Positions 1-7,840 of a DNA stretch of 12,909 nt are shown here, one piece after another. Position numbers and translations under genes: made by a program. The stretch is from Muribaculaceae bacterium (GTDB lineage: Bacteria; Bacteroidota; Bacteroidia; Bacteroidales; Muribaculaceae). Every line of letters starts with the position of its first letter. The stretch's first letter is position 1. The notes beneath the pieces were generated by a model. That model had not been told where the DNA came from. It did not search any database and saw nothing but the letters and a program-made list of their open reading frames with translations. The stretch covers positions 1 to 12,909 of the forward strand of contig VSPW01000035.1 in NCBI GenBank assembly GCA_009775535.1. Reading direction: 5' to 3'.

Positions 1-123
1 GCTGACCTTGATGGGAATCTGCTCATATCCAATGATATTTTTGATGGAGCCAAAATCATTGATGGTAAAATCTCTATACCCGAGGATCGTCCAGGAATAG
101 GCGTCAGGCCAATCAAGGGCTAA
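1..123 (+). CDS. C-terminal end of an enolase-superfamily enzyme, probably dipeptide epimerase (partial)
   Basis: Only the last 40 codons are in the window, read in frame 1 from the first base and ending in TAA at 121-123. The visible end contains DLDGNLLISNDIFDG, then a short strand, then IPEDRPGIGV. This tail, with an acidic DLDG, a DxFDG stretch and a closing PGIGV, is typical of the barrel-closing C-terminus of muconate-lactonizing/mandelate-racemase type enolase-superfamily enzymes, and especially of L-Ala-D/L-Glu epimerases. Those enzymes act in the cytoplasm on dipeptides released during peptidoglycan recycling. The catalytic lysines and metal-binding acids lie upstream of the window, so substrate cannot be judged. 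The radC start follows after 27 bases, so the two may share a transcript. Family assignment is fairly safe; the exact substrate is an inference. Confidence 0.6.
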   Translation, partial: ADLDGNLLISNDIFDGAKIIDGKISIPEDRPGIGVRPIKG

Positions 124-150
124 AAATTATTCACTTCAGAGGTCTTGAAT

Positions 151-858
151 ATGAGAGATTCAGTTTCCCGCGGTAAATTGATATCGGAAATGGATGCAAA
201 CGACCGTCCTCGGGAGAAAGCTTTATCGCAGGGCTTTGACAGGCTCACAGATGCTGAGCTGCTGGCTATAATATTTGCTACAGGAACAAGGGAGAAATCG
301 GTCCTTGAACTTAGCGGCGATATACTGCGAGACTGCGATTATCACATGTCAAAGCTGGTGTCTATGGGTGTTAATGATATCGTTGCGAGATATAAAGGTA
401 TAGGTCCGGCTAAAGCCATTACATTATTGGCTGCATTACAGCTTGGTATAAGGGCCGCTGCCGATGCTGCGGCCATCGATCGTAAGCCTATAAAAAGTGC
501 TGAGGACATATATCGGCGTATATCGGCACGTATGCAGTGGTTGCGCCATGAAGAATTTTGGGTATTGTATCTTTCGCGTTCCAATGAGGTTATATATGAA
601 TATCAGTTAAGCAAAGGCGGCATGGCTGCTACTGTTGTAGATGTGCGTATAATCATGCGATTTGCATTAGAGAAGTCCGCTGCATCAATTATACTTGTCC
701 ATAATCATCCATCGGGGAATCTAAGCCCTAGTATGGAAGACCAGTCTCTGACTCAAAAGGTGTCCGATGCGGCAAAGTTTTTTGACATATCGGTTTTGGA
801 CCATATTATAATATCACATTCAGGATACTATTCATTTAGGGATCATGGTCTGATTTGA
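151..858 (+). CDS. radC: RadC-family JAB/MPN domain protein
   Basis: A 235-residue cytoplasmic protein with the two-part RadC layout. The N-terminal part has the family's DRPREK motif (18-23) and TDAELL (33-38), followed by a helix-hairpin-helix-like KGIGPAKA (82-89). The C-terminal JAMM-type metal-binding domain has HNHPSG at 184-189, with His184, His186 and Asp197 in the H-x-H-x10-D spacing expected for zinc. Length is normal for the family. The frame is open back to a TTG at 145, but ATG 151 is preferred; ATG 190, just before the DRPREK motif, is also possible. RadC was once described as a DNA-repair protein, but the original radiation phenotype in E. coli was later traced to recG, so its true role is unsettled. 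It lies 27 bases after the upstream gene and is followed by a hairpin shared with the convergent purT. Confidence 0.93.
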   Translation: MRDSVSRGKLISEMDANDRPREKALSQGFDRLTDAELLAIIFATGTREKSVLELSGDILRDCDYHMSKLVSMGVNDIVARYKGIGPAKAITLLAALQLGIRAAADAAAIDRKPIKSAEDIYRRISARMQWLRHEEFWVLYLSRSNEVIYEYQLSKGGMAATVVDVRIIMRFALEKSAASIILVHNHPSGNLSPSMEDQSLTQKVSDAAKFFDISVLDHIIISHSGYYSFRDHGLI

Positions 859-882
859 CCGCATGTCTTGTTGATTAAATAA

Positions 883-915
883 ACGGGGCTATACATGGAT
901 TTTGCATAGCCCCGT
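883..915. terminator. Shared hairpin terminator between convergent radC and purT
   Basis: A perfect 10-bp inverted repeat, ACGGGGCTAT at 883-892 and ATAGCCCCGT at 906-915, encloses a 13-base loop. It lies 24 bases past the radC stop and 24 bases past the purT stop on the other strand. Reading leftward, the stem is followed by TTATTTAATC, a modest T-rich run, so it looks better as a terminator for purT. Reading rightward, the tail is ATTCTCATTATTTG, which is weaker. A bidirectional role fits the convergent layout. Confidence 0.72.
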
Positions 916-939
916 ATTCTCATTATTTGATTTAGGATG

Positions 940-2130
940 TTATCGGTCTAAAACTGTTACTTTGAGATTCTCATATGCACGTTCAGCCTTGGCTCTGGCT
1001 TCGTCCACAGTATCTGCTGTAGCGAGTATTACACCCATACGGCGATGTCCTTTTATTTCAGGCTTCCCGAATATACGCATATCTGTACCCGGTTCAGAAA
1101 GCACTTTTTCCAGGCAGTCGAATTCGATTTTATCAGTATCACCTTCTACTACAACTGCCAATGAGGCGGAAGGACCGAAAAATCGTATTTCAGGAACTGG
1201 CAAACCTAGCAAAGCGCGGGCGTGTAGGGCAAATTCACTCTTATCTTGCGATATCATTGTCACCATACCTGTATCATGAGGCCGTGGGGATACTTCACTG
1301 AAAATAACCTCATCTCCCTTTATGAACAGTTCTACACCAAATATACCGTAACCGCCCAAGGCATCGGTTACCTTCCGGGCTATCTCACGGGCGCGGTCCA
1401 ATGCTGTCGATGTCATTGGTTGCGGCTGCCATGAATACCTGTAGTCACCGTTCACTTGTATGTGTCCAACCGGTTCACAGAATGTTGTACCAGAACAACT
1501 GCGTACGGTAAGCAGGGTAATTTCATAATCAAAGTCCACGAAGCCCTCTACAATGACGCGTCCAGCACCTGCGCGTCCGCCTTCTTGTGCTATCTGCCAA
1601 GACCGTTCGATATCCTCTTCGCTCTTTATCGTACTTTGTCCGTGTCCGGAAGAACTCATTATAGGCTTTACCACGCATGGGATACCTACAGCCTTTATGG
1701 CATCATGGAACTCTTCGATATTGGAAGCAAAACGGTATGGTGATGTCGGCAATCCTAGTGTCTCAGCAGCCAGTCTACGGATTCCCTCACGGTTCATTGT
1801 CAGCCATGCCGCTTTGGCAGTCGGAGTTACATTGTACCCCTCTTTTTCAAGTTCAACAAGGGTAGGGGTTGCAATTGCTTCGACTTCTGGTATGATATGG
1901 TCGGGACGTTCGTCTTCTATTACCTTGCGCAGGGCAACAGGATCAAGCATATTGAGTACATGGCATCGGTGTGCCACCTGCATGGCTGGGGCATTTGCAT
2001 ATTTGTCGCATGCAACTACTTCTACGCCAAAGCGCATTAGTTCAATAGCGACTTCCTTTCCTAATTCGCCACTGCCTAGCAATAATGCCTTGCGGCGAAC
2101 AGGGGTCAATACAGAGCCAATTTTTGTCAT
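940..2130 (-). CDS. purT: Formate-dependent phosphoribosylglycinamide formyltransferase (GAR transformylase 2)
   Basis: This 396-residue ATP-grasp enzyme converts GAR, formate and ATP to formyl-GAR in de novo purine synthesis, bypassing the folate-dependent PurN. It lines up without numbering shifts with E. coli PurT as recalled through the catalytic core. The N-terminal LLGSGELGKEVAIE (17-30) and PEVEAIAT (81-88) bind GAR. The ATP-grasp part carries Lys155 and the loop SSSGHGQ (159-165). Metal ligands Glu267 and Glu279 and the SPRPHDTGM motif with Asp286 are all present. The one oddity is His163, where E. coli has Lys163 in the phosphate loop. The gene starts at ATG 2130, 43 bases after the stop of the upstream MFS gene, so the two are probably one leftward transcript ending at the 883-915 hairpin. 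Identification is secure. Confidence 0.96.
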   Translation of the reverse strand: MTKIGSVLTPVRRKALLLGSGELGKEVAIELMRFGVEVVACDKYANAPAMQVAHRCHVLNMLDPVALRKVIEDERPDHIIPEVEAIATPTLVELEKEGYNVTPTAKAAWLTMNREGIRRLAAETLGLPTSPYRFASNIEEFHDAIKAVGIPCVVKPIMSSSGHGQSTIKSEEDIERSWQIAQEGGRAGAGRVIVEGFVDFDYEITLLTVRSCSGTTFCEPVGHIQVNGDYRYSWQPQPMTSTALDRAREIARKVTDALGGYGIFGVELFIKGDEVIFSEVSPRPHDTGMVTMISQDKSEFALHARALLGLPVPEIRFFGPSASLAVVVEGDTDKIEFDCLEKVLSEPGTDMRIFGKPEIKGHRRMGVILATADTVDEARAKAERAYENLKVTVLDR

Positions 2131-2173
2131 AATGGTGGTAGTTAATGATTATGGGGTTTTTGTTTTATTTTTA

Positions 2174-3979
2174 TCATTCCATGCCATCGGTCTCGACTTT
2201 ATCGTCAACTTTGATGTTGGGAAGTTCAAGACCATAGTGGCGCTTAGCATCAATCGCTTTAAGTATCAGTCCAAATATCAAAGCCAGTATTCCCAATGAA
2301 GCGAACAGGAGCATTGGCCATGTATAATTATAATTGAGCGGATTGTTCACACCAGGATTCGCAGCCATAAGCACACCTCCAATAATCATTGGGAATGCAT
2401 ATAGACCTATGTTCTGTATCCAGAATATCACTGCATATGCGGATCCGAGAAGTTTTCCGTCAACAAGTTTGGGGACTGAAGGCCATAATGATGCGGGGAC
2501 AAGTGAAAATGAAATTCCAAGCAGGATGATGGCTAGGAATGCGACTGTCATGCCAAGCCAGTTTGCAGGCTCTTGGATACGGTTGATTGTAAGTTGGAAA
2601 TCGTTGTTGATATTAAGTGCGTGTTTGAAGTCTACTTCATTGTTTAATAGATTAACAATACCTTCCGCCGTCTTTTCTGTATTGTTGGCATCCTGTGGGT
2701 CAGTAAATGCAGCGCGTGGATTTATAGTTATTGTCTCTCCGACTGTTTTGCCCGATACGGCCTGCGCTATTTCAGGATTATAGAAATGGGCTGGACGGAA
2801 CACTACGTCTGTAACGATAGGGTCAGCCTGGCTGTCGGAATCGCCCTTGATTTCTTTTATAGTTCCGGAAATAATAGATTCTGTATTTGTCATTGATAGG
2901 TCATTGCCACGTAGAGCGGGAAGGCCAATGGCAAATGTGAGGTGGCAGACAATCATAAGTAGTGCGCCGAAGATTAACATTGTAGCCCCTTTGCCTTTTT
3001 TGTCAAGATAGTTGCCTAGGAATGGCGTGATTGCTGCTGCGCCTAAGGGGAATACCGCAAATGTGAGGCTTGCGGCCTGGACTGATATGCCAAGCGTGCA
3101 TTGAAGCATGTTGGCGGCATATTTTTGGAATGGGAAAATGGCAGAATAGTAAAGTACGCATAAAATTGCTACTACCCAGAAGACTTTGGAGGAGAAGATA
3201 TGTTTAAGGTCACTTACTTTGAATGGGTCATCTTTTTCTTCTGTATTGCCTATTTGTTTCTCAAGTTTTTTATCCATGAAAGAGTAGGCGATAAAACTGA
3301 TCAACCCAATTATAAGCAGCAGTACGGCAAAACCTACAGAGCGTTCTACTACCCAAGATTGTCCTACGCGGGCCATTAGCGGTGAGCCAATGAATACTAC
3401 GGCCACACCTACACGGGCCAATGCCATTTCAATACCCATAGCAAGCGCCATCTCTTTTCCTGCGAACCACTTCACAATGCCTCTGGAAACAGTGATACCT
3501 GCCATTTCCACACCGCATCCGAAAATCATGAAACCTATAGCCGAGAATTTTGCAGATGCAGGCATTTTATCAAAAAATGGGGTTATATCTCCCAAAAATC
3601 CCGTGAAATTAAGATGGTTGGTGAAAAATGATTGTAGTGGGCCATTGGCGAAAGATTCTGTTAGCGCATAATAATTTATTGCCGCGCCAATTACCATGAC
3701 TGTACCGGAAAGTATAGCCGTAAAGCGTACTCCCATCTTATCAAGTATGATACCGGCTATTATAAGAAAAAATACGAATACATTGAGAAATGTCTCTGAA
3801 CCGGCAAAATGTCCATAAGCCGAAGGTGTCCATTCTTTGGTTATCTGTAGTGCAGACTGCAACGGTGATAGCACGTCCATGAAGATATACCCAAAGAACA
3901 TGGCCATGGCTAGAAGTACAAGTGCGCTCCAACGCACCCACTTCTTGTCGTTTAGGAATTGTTGTACTTGTTGTGTCAT
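2174..3979 (-). CDS. MFS transporter with a large periplasmic insertion
   Basis: A 601-residue inner-membrane protein of the major facilitator superfamily; substrate not recognised. Twelve hydrophobic segments can be placed, roughly at 16-38, 62-79, 87-105, 143-165, 178-203, 214-234, 265-285, 299-321, 332-353, 474-500, 511-539 and 552-576. The MFS motif-A signature appears after helix 2 (LDKMGVRF, 79-86) and again after helix 8 (YLDKKGKG, 324-331), which supports N-in, C-in topology. Two loops are unusually long: about 38 residues between helices 3 and 4, and about 120 residues (354-473) between helices 9 and 10, both predicted periplasmic. This accounts for a length well above the usual 400-450. 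ATG 3979 is preferred over the in-frame TTG 4009, which overlaps a -7-like promoter element. purT follows after 43 bases; whether the transported compound relates to purines or formate cannot be told. Confidence 0.85.
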   Translation of the reverse strand: MTQQVQQFLNDKKWVRWSALVLLAMAMFFGYIFMDVLSPLQSALQITKEWTPSAYGHFAGSETFLNVFVFFLIIAGIILDKMGVRFTAILSGTVMVIGAAINYYALTESFANGPLQSFFTNHLNFTGFLGDITPFFDKMPASAKFSAIGFMIFGCGVEMAGITVSRGIVKWFAGKEMALAMGIEMALARVGVAVVFIGSPLMARVGQSWVVERSVGFAVLLLIIGLISFIAYSFMDKKLEKQIGNTEEKDDPFKVSDLKHIFSSKVFWVVAILCVLYYSAIFPFQKYAANMLQCTLGISVQAASLTFAVFPLGAAAITPFLGNYLDKKGKGATMLIFGALLMIVCHLTFAIGLPALRGNDLSMTNTESIISGTIKEIKGDSDSQADPIVTDVVFRPAHFYNPEIAQAVSGKTVGETITINPRAAFTDPQDANNTEKTAEGIVNLLNNEVDFKHALNINNDFQLTINRIQEPANWLGMTVAFLAIILLGISFSLVPASLWPSVPKLVDGKLLGSAYAVIFWIQNIGLYAFPMIIGGVLMAANPGVNNPLNYNYTWPMLLFASLGILALIFGLILKAIDAKRHYGLELPNIKVDDKVETDGME

Positions 3980-4006
3980 GATTGGTGAAAATATATAATT
4001 AAGCCG

Positions 4007-4014
4007 CAAAATTA
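4007..4014 (-). promoter_or_regulatory. Possible -7 element for the leftward MFS-purT transcript
   Basis: On the minus strand this reads TAATTTTG, matching the Bacteroidetes -7 pattern TAnnTTTG. It lies 27 bases upstream of the chosen ATG at 3979. No TTTG -33 element is found at the usual 19-21 base spacing; the nearest is only 12 bases away, so the call rests on the -7 motif alone. If correct, it places the in-frame TTG at 4009 inside the promoter and supports the ATG start. Confidence 0.35.
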
Positions 4015-4112
4015 GCGAAAAAAATCCAAAATGGAACTTAATCTGTCATATGTATGGAATAAATTTGCTGTGTCATTAACCTAGAAGCATAATTATCCTT
4101 TTTTTATGGAAA

Positions 4113-4144
4113 TTTGACATTCTATGAATTTATTGCTAACTTTG
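4113..4144 (+). promoter_or_regulatory. Bacteroidetes-type promoter for the topoisomerase IV A gene
   Basis: TTTG at 4113-4116 and TAACTTTG at 4137-4144 are separated by 20 bases. This matches the primary sigma-factor consensus described for Bacteroides (TTTG, 19-21 bases, TAnnTTTG). Transcription would start near 4150 and give a leader of about 75 bases before the ATG at 4224. No strong hairpin or known riboswitch was recognised in the leader. The match in both boxes and spacing makes this the best-supported promoter in the window. Confidence 0.72.
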
Positions 4145-4223
4145 TAGGGGCAGAGGAAAATGCAATCGGCATAGGGCCGGTTTGCTGTGCCGCTATTTAG
4201 GAATTACCTTAAAGATATATTTG

Positions 4224-6911
4224 ATGACAGACGAGAATATTCCGGTAGAATCATTAGAAAATGAAGGGACAGATACGCAACCGCATGCTGTATTTGACGA
4301 TGCAATTACCCACCATTTGCGTGGGATGTACCGTAGTTGGTATCTTGAATATGCGTCATATGTGATATTGGAGCGTGCTGTGCCTCATATTGATGATGGG
4401 CTTAAACCTGTACAGCGCCGTATTCTCCATTCAATGCAGACTCTTGACGATGGTCGGTTCAATAAGGTTGCCAATATAGTGGGCAACACGATGCAGTATC
4501 ATCCGCATGGTGATGCCTCAATCAATGATGCCTTGGTACAGCTTGGCCAGAAAGAGATTCTGGTTGAAACGCAAGGGAACTGGGGAAATGTCCTGACGGG
4601 TGCTTCTGCCGCCGCCGGCCGTTATATTGAGGCTCGTCTGTCGCCATTTGCATTGGAGACGCTATATAACCCAAAAGTAACGGAATGGACATTAAGTTAT
4701 GATGGGCGTAAGAAGGAACCTGTTACCCTGCCTGTAAAGTTTCCGCTTTTGCTGGCACAAGGAGCTGAAGGTATTGCAGTTGGTCTGTCATCAAAAATAC
4801 TTCCACATAATTTTAATGAATTGCTAGATGCGGCAATATCATATCTACGCGGCATGGAGTTTGAGTTGTATCCTGATTTCATGACCGGAGGGTTTATTGA
4901 TGTATCAAGGTATAATGACGGTGAAAGGGGAGGTCGTGTCCGGGTTAGGGCAAAGATTGAGAAAATAGACAACAGGACCTTGGCGATAACGGAGATTCCA
5001 TACGGCAAGACTACTGGCACTCTTATTGATTCCATTTTGGAAGCATATGAGAAGGGTAAGATAAAGATACGGAAAGTTGATGACAATACTGCAGATACAG
5101 CAAGGATTCTAGTGCATCTTCAACCTGGTACATCTTCGGACAAAGCCATAGATGCATTATACGCATTTACAGATTGTGAGGTATCCATATCTCCTAATTG
5201 TTGTGTTATCTCAGACGAGAAGCCTCATTTCCTGGGTGTAAGCGATGTATTGCGGCATGGTGTTGAGCGCACAAAAGATATTTTGCGTCATGAACTGGAG
5301 ATACAGCGAGATGAGGTTCGGGAAAAGTTGCTTTTTGCGTCTCTGGAAAGGATATTCATTGAAAAAAGAATATACAAGGATAAGGAATATGAACAAGCTG
5401 CTGATATAGATGCTGCGGTCGAACACGTAGACAACCGTATTGCCGGATATATAGAAAATTTGGTTCGCCCTGTTACGCGCGACGATATATTGCGGTTATT
5501 TGAAATACGTATGAAGCGCATTCTACGATTTAATGCCATTGAGGCTGATGAACAGATTGCAGCTTTCAACCAACGCATCAAGGAATTGACATATAATCTT
5601 GAGAATCTGGTTGATTATACGATAAATTGGTATCAGCATTTAAAAGATAAATATGGCGATTCATATCCACGTCATACTGTAATACGTAGTTTTGATAACA
5701 TACAGGCTGCAACTGTGGCAGAGGCCAATGAGAAGCTTTACATTAACCGGGAGGAGGGTTTCATTGGTACTGCTTTGAAGCGTGATGATAATGTTGAGCT
5801 GGTCTGCTCCTGTTCAATGATAGATGATGTCATCATATTCTATAAGGATGGCCGTTATAAGATCGTAAAAGTGCAGGGAAAGCTTTCTGTAGGAAAGAAC
5901 GTTCTGTACGTAAATGTATTCAAACGAAATGATGAGCGCACTATATATAATGCCATATACCAGAATGGTAAAGGTGCGCCATATTATATGAAACGTTTTG
6001 CTGTGACAGGGGTCAGCCGTGACAAGGAATACAATCTTACTCCAGGGAAATCTGGCACAAAAGTAATGTGGTTTACTGCCAACCCGAATGGAGAGGCAGA
6101 GGTCGTAAGGGTTACACTCAAGGCAGATAGCCGCTTGAAGAAACTGCAGTTTGATGTCGATTTCAGTCAACTTGCTGTAAAGGGGCGCGGTGCATTGGGA
6201 AATCTTGTCACAAAGAATCCTATACACAGGCTTTCGCTTAAGGAACATGGTACATCCACATTAGGTGGACGCCAGGTTTGGTTTGATCCGGATGTACTGC
6301 GTCTCAATTATGACGGCCGTGGCAGACTGCTGGGCGAATTTTCGGGAGGAGACCTTGTATTGGTAGTCCTATCTAACGGTGAATATTATACGTCTACATT
6401 TGACGCCACGAATCATTATGAGGATAATATCCTGCGCATCGAGAAATACCGTCCGCGTACTGTCTGGACAGCTATACTTAATGATGCCGAACAAGGGTAT
6501 CCCTATTTGAAGCGCTTTACATTTGAACAGTCATCAAAAAAACAGCGGTTTCTTGGAGACAATGAAGCGTCTACTTTGATAGCGCTTAGCGACAGACTTG
6601 GAGCGAGGTTCAAAGTGGATTTTGAGCAGACAGAAGGTGCAGTAGTCCAGCGTGAACCGATTGTTATTGCTGCTATGGAATTTGTAGGAGTCAAGTCGTT
6701 TAAGGCAAAAGGCAAAAGGTTGACGGTATATCCTGTTTCTGATGTGACTGAGGTCGAGCCAATACAGGTAGAGGGGCTGGATGAGGGTGATATTAATGAT
6801 GAAAGCATGGATAATACGGATAATAATGATATTGCTGTTTGTGATATTGAGCCGGATCGCTCTGACGATGAAGTCAGGGACGAGCTGACAGGGCAGCAGC
6901 GCATGTTTTGA
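4224..6911 (+). CDS. parC: DNA topoisomerase IV subunit A (GyrA/ParC family)
   Basis: An 895-residue type IIA topoisomerase breakage-reunion subunit. With an ATPase subunit (ParE/GyrB type, not in this window) it would pass one duplex through another and decatenate chromosomes. The winged-helix region has QRRILHSM (64-71) and QYHPHGD (91-97). The catalytic tyrosine is Tyr134, preceded by Arg133, in AAAGRYIEARLS. GLSSKILPHNF (187-197) follows, then tower and coiled-coil segments around 380-500 and a beta-rich C-terminal domain from roughly 520. That domain lacks a canonical GyrA box (QRRGGKG), with a divergent KGRGALGN at 653-660, which argues for topoisomerase IV over gyrase. Ala98 occupies the position of E. 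coli GyrA Ser83. The last 50 or so residues are acidic. ATG 4224 is chosen over the in-frame TTG 4182 because the promoter leader ends there. The next gene begins 12 bases after the stop. Confidence 0.9.
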   Translation: MTDENIPVESLENEGTDTQPHAVFDDAITHHLRGMYRSWYLEYASYVILERAVPHIDDGLKPVQRRILHSMQTLDDGRFNKVANIVGNTMQYHPHGDASINDALVQLGQKEILVETQGNWGNVLTGASAAAGRYIEARLSPFALETLYNPKVTEWTLSYDGRKKEPVTLPVKFPLLLAQGAEGIAVGLSSKILPHNFNELLDAAISYLRGMEFELYPDFMTGGFIDVSRYNDGERGGRVRVRAKIEKIDNRTLAITEIPYGKTTGTLIDSILEAYEKGKIKIRKVDDNTADTARILVHLQPGTSSDKAIDALYAFTDCEVSISPNCCVISDEKPHFLGVSDVLRHGVERTKDILRHELEIQRDEVREKLLFASLERIFIEKRIYKDKEYEQAADIDAAVEHVDNRIAGYIENLVRPVTRDDILRLFEIRMKRILRFNAIEADEQIAAFNQRIKELTYNLENLVDYTINWYQHLKDKYGDSYPRHTVIRSFDNIQAATVAEANEKLYINREEGFIGTALKRDDNVELVCSCSMIDDVIIFYKDGRYKIVKVQGKLSVGKNVLYVNVFKRNDERTIYNAIYQNGKGAPYYMKRFAVTGVSRDKEYNLTPGKSGTKVMWFTANPNGEAEVVRVTLKADSRLKKLQFDVDFSQLAVKGRGALGNLVTKNPIHRLSLKEHGTSTLGGRQVWFDPDVLRLNYDGRGRLLGEFSGGDLVLVVLSNGEYYTSTFDATNHYEDNILRIEKYRPRTVWTAILNDAEQGYPYLKRFTFEQSSKKQRFLGDNEASTLIALSDRLGARFKVDFEQTEGAVVQREPIVIAAMEFVGVKSFKAKGKRLTVYPVSDVTEVEPIQVEGLDEGDINDESMDNTDNNDIAVCDIEPDRSDDEVRDELTGQQRMF

Positions 6912-6923
6912 TATAATTTTCAT

Positions 6924-7826
6924 ATGTACAATATCAGGTTGGCATGCCGCGTATTCATCGCTGGGTTTATATTGCTTTTGTCTTCGGTTGCAGTAGAGTC
7001 GGCTATGCCATGCCATCATCTGGACGGTCATGAATGTGACTTAGTGCCGGTGATGAGGCCTGTTGCCGCATTTTATACGTTTGAGATGGGCTCTTCGGAG
7101 CTTGTAGACACGTATCTTACGCCTCTTAGGTATAGTGGTTGGACTACAGGTATTGGCTATGACCGTTGGCAGGCCATGGAATTTGATCCTGATAGATGGT
7201 CCATGAACCTAAAGGCAAATTTTCAACTGGATAGGACCTCAAATATGGTGGGCAATGCTGATATGTGGTATTTTGGCGCGCGTTTCTCTTGGGGTATGTA
7301 TCGGAGATGGCGTATGCCATACGGAATAATGGCAGGAATCGGTGGTCGTATGTCTGCAGATTTTGGTTGTCTGTATGCGTCACGTAACGGAAATAATCCC
7401 GCATCAGCAAAGGCCGCTGTTACTGTTGACGCTGGGGGATATATAGCACATCGTTTCGGTAACATATTTGGTAAGATGGTTGATTTAAGATATGTTACAT
7501 CTGTACCCTTGACCGGATGTTTCTTTTCACCGGATTATGGAGAATTGTATTATGAAATATATTTGGGCAATCATTCAGGATTGGCACATTGGGCATGGTG
7601 GGGTAACTATTTCCGATGGAACAATCTTGCATGTGCTGATATTCATTTCGGAAATACAGTCGTGTCCGTAGGCTATCGCTGTAATGTCCTGTCAACAGAG
7701 GTCAATCATATAACATCACGTATATTGTCACATTCCTTTGTGTTCGGGCTAGGCGGGGAATGGATTTCTGTTTCACCGGGACGGAAACTGTCTCCTGAGG
7801 CAAAGATGGTTTCTGCTCTTTATTAA
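6924..7826 (+). CDS. Uncharacterised secreted, possibly outer-membrane beta-barrel protein (DUF3316-like)
   Basis: A 300-residue protein with a clear N-terminal signal peptide: basic MYNIR start, hydrophobic core at about 11-23, probable signal-peptidase cleavage after SA at 26-27. The mature start holds a dense Cys/His cluster, C30-H31-H32-x3-H36-x-C38. The rest is rich in aromatic and glycine residues with alternating strand-like stretches, for example TVVSVGYR and FVFGLGGEW near the C-terminus, and it ends in tyrosine. This suggests an outer-membrane beta-barrel, but that is inference. The TYLTPLRYSGW and YDRWQAM stretches recall Bacteroidetes DUF3316-type proteins; this is from memory and uncertain. 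No enzyme motif was recognised. It starts 12 bases after the topoisomerase gene and ends 14 bases before the S41 lipoprotein gene, so the three are likely co-transcribed, and the latter two probably act in the envelope. Confidence 0.8.
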   Translation: MYNIRLACRVFIAGFILLLSSVAVESAMPCHHLDGHECDLVPVMRPVAAFYTFEMGSSELVDTYLTPLRYSGWTTGIGYDRWQAMEFDPDRWSMNLKANFQLDRTSNMVGNADMWYFGARFSWGMYRRWRMPYGIMAGIGGRMSADFGCLYASRNGNNPASAKAAVTVDAGGYIAHRFGNIFGKMVDLRYVTSVPLTGCFFSPDYGELYYEIYLGNHSGLAHWAWWGNYFRWNNLACADIHFGNTVVSVGYRCNVLSTEVNHITSRILSHSFVFGLGGEWISVSPGRKLSPEAKMVSALY

Positions 7827-7840
7827 AAGAAATATTACAT

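Noticed and set aside
508..530. Near-tandem TATATCGGC repeat
   Set aside because: It lies within radC and encodes ordinary residues (YRRISAR); two copies are too few to call a repeat element.
1553..2299. 248-codon open frame on the plus strand across the purT start and the end of the MFS gene
   Set aside because: It is antisense to two well-identified genes, crosses their boundary, has low-complexity Ser/Ala-rich translation and no recognisable domain; it is a shadow of the coding frames.
4007..4009. TTG start that would extend the MFS protein by 10 residues
   Set aside because: It overlaps a -7-like promoter element and adds a non-family N-terminus; ATG 3979 fits better.
4167..4192. Possible leader hairpin or riboswitch in front of the topoisomerase gene
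   Set aside because: Only a 5-bp stem (CGGCA with TGCCG) is seen, with no match to a riboswitch class that I recognise.
4182..4223. TTG start that would extend the topoisomerase IV A subunit by 14 residues
   Set aside because: The ATG at 4224 gives a typical start, and the stretch before it reads as the untranslated leader of the 4113-4144 promoter.
6534..7031. 165-codon open frame on the minus strand across the topoisomerase IV and secreted-protein genes
   Set aside because: Antisense to two supported genes with no recognisable protein features; its extent is explained by codon use of the true frames.
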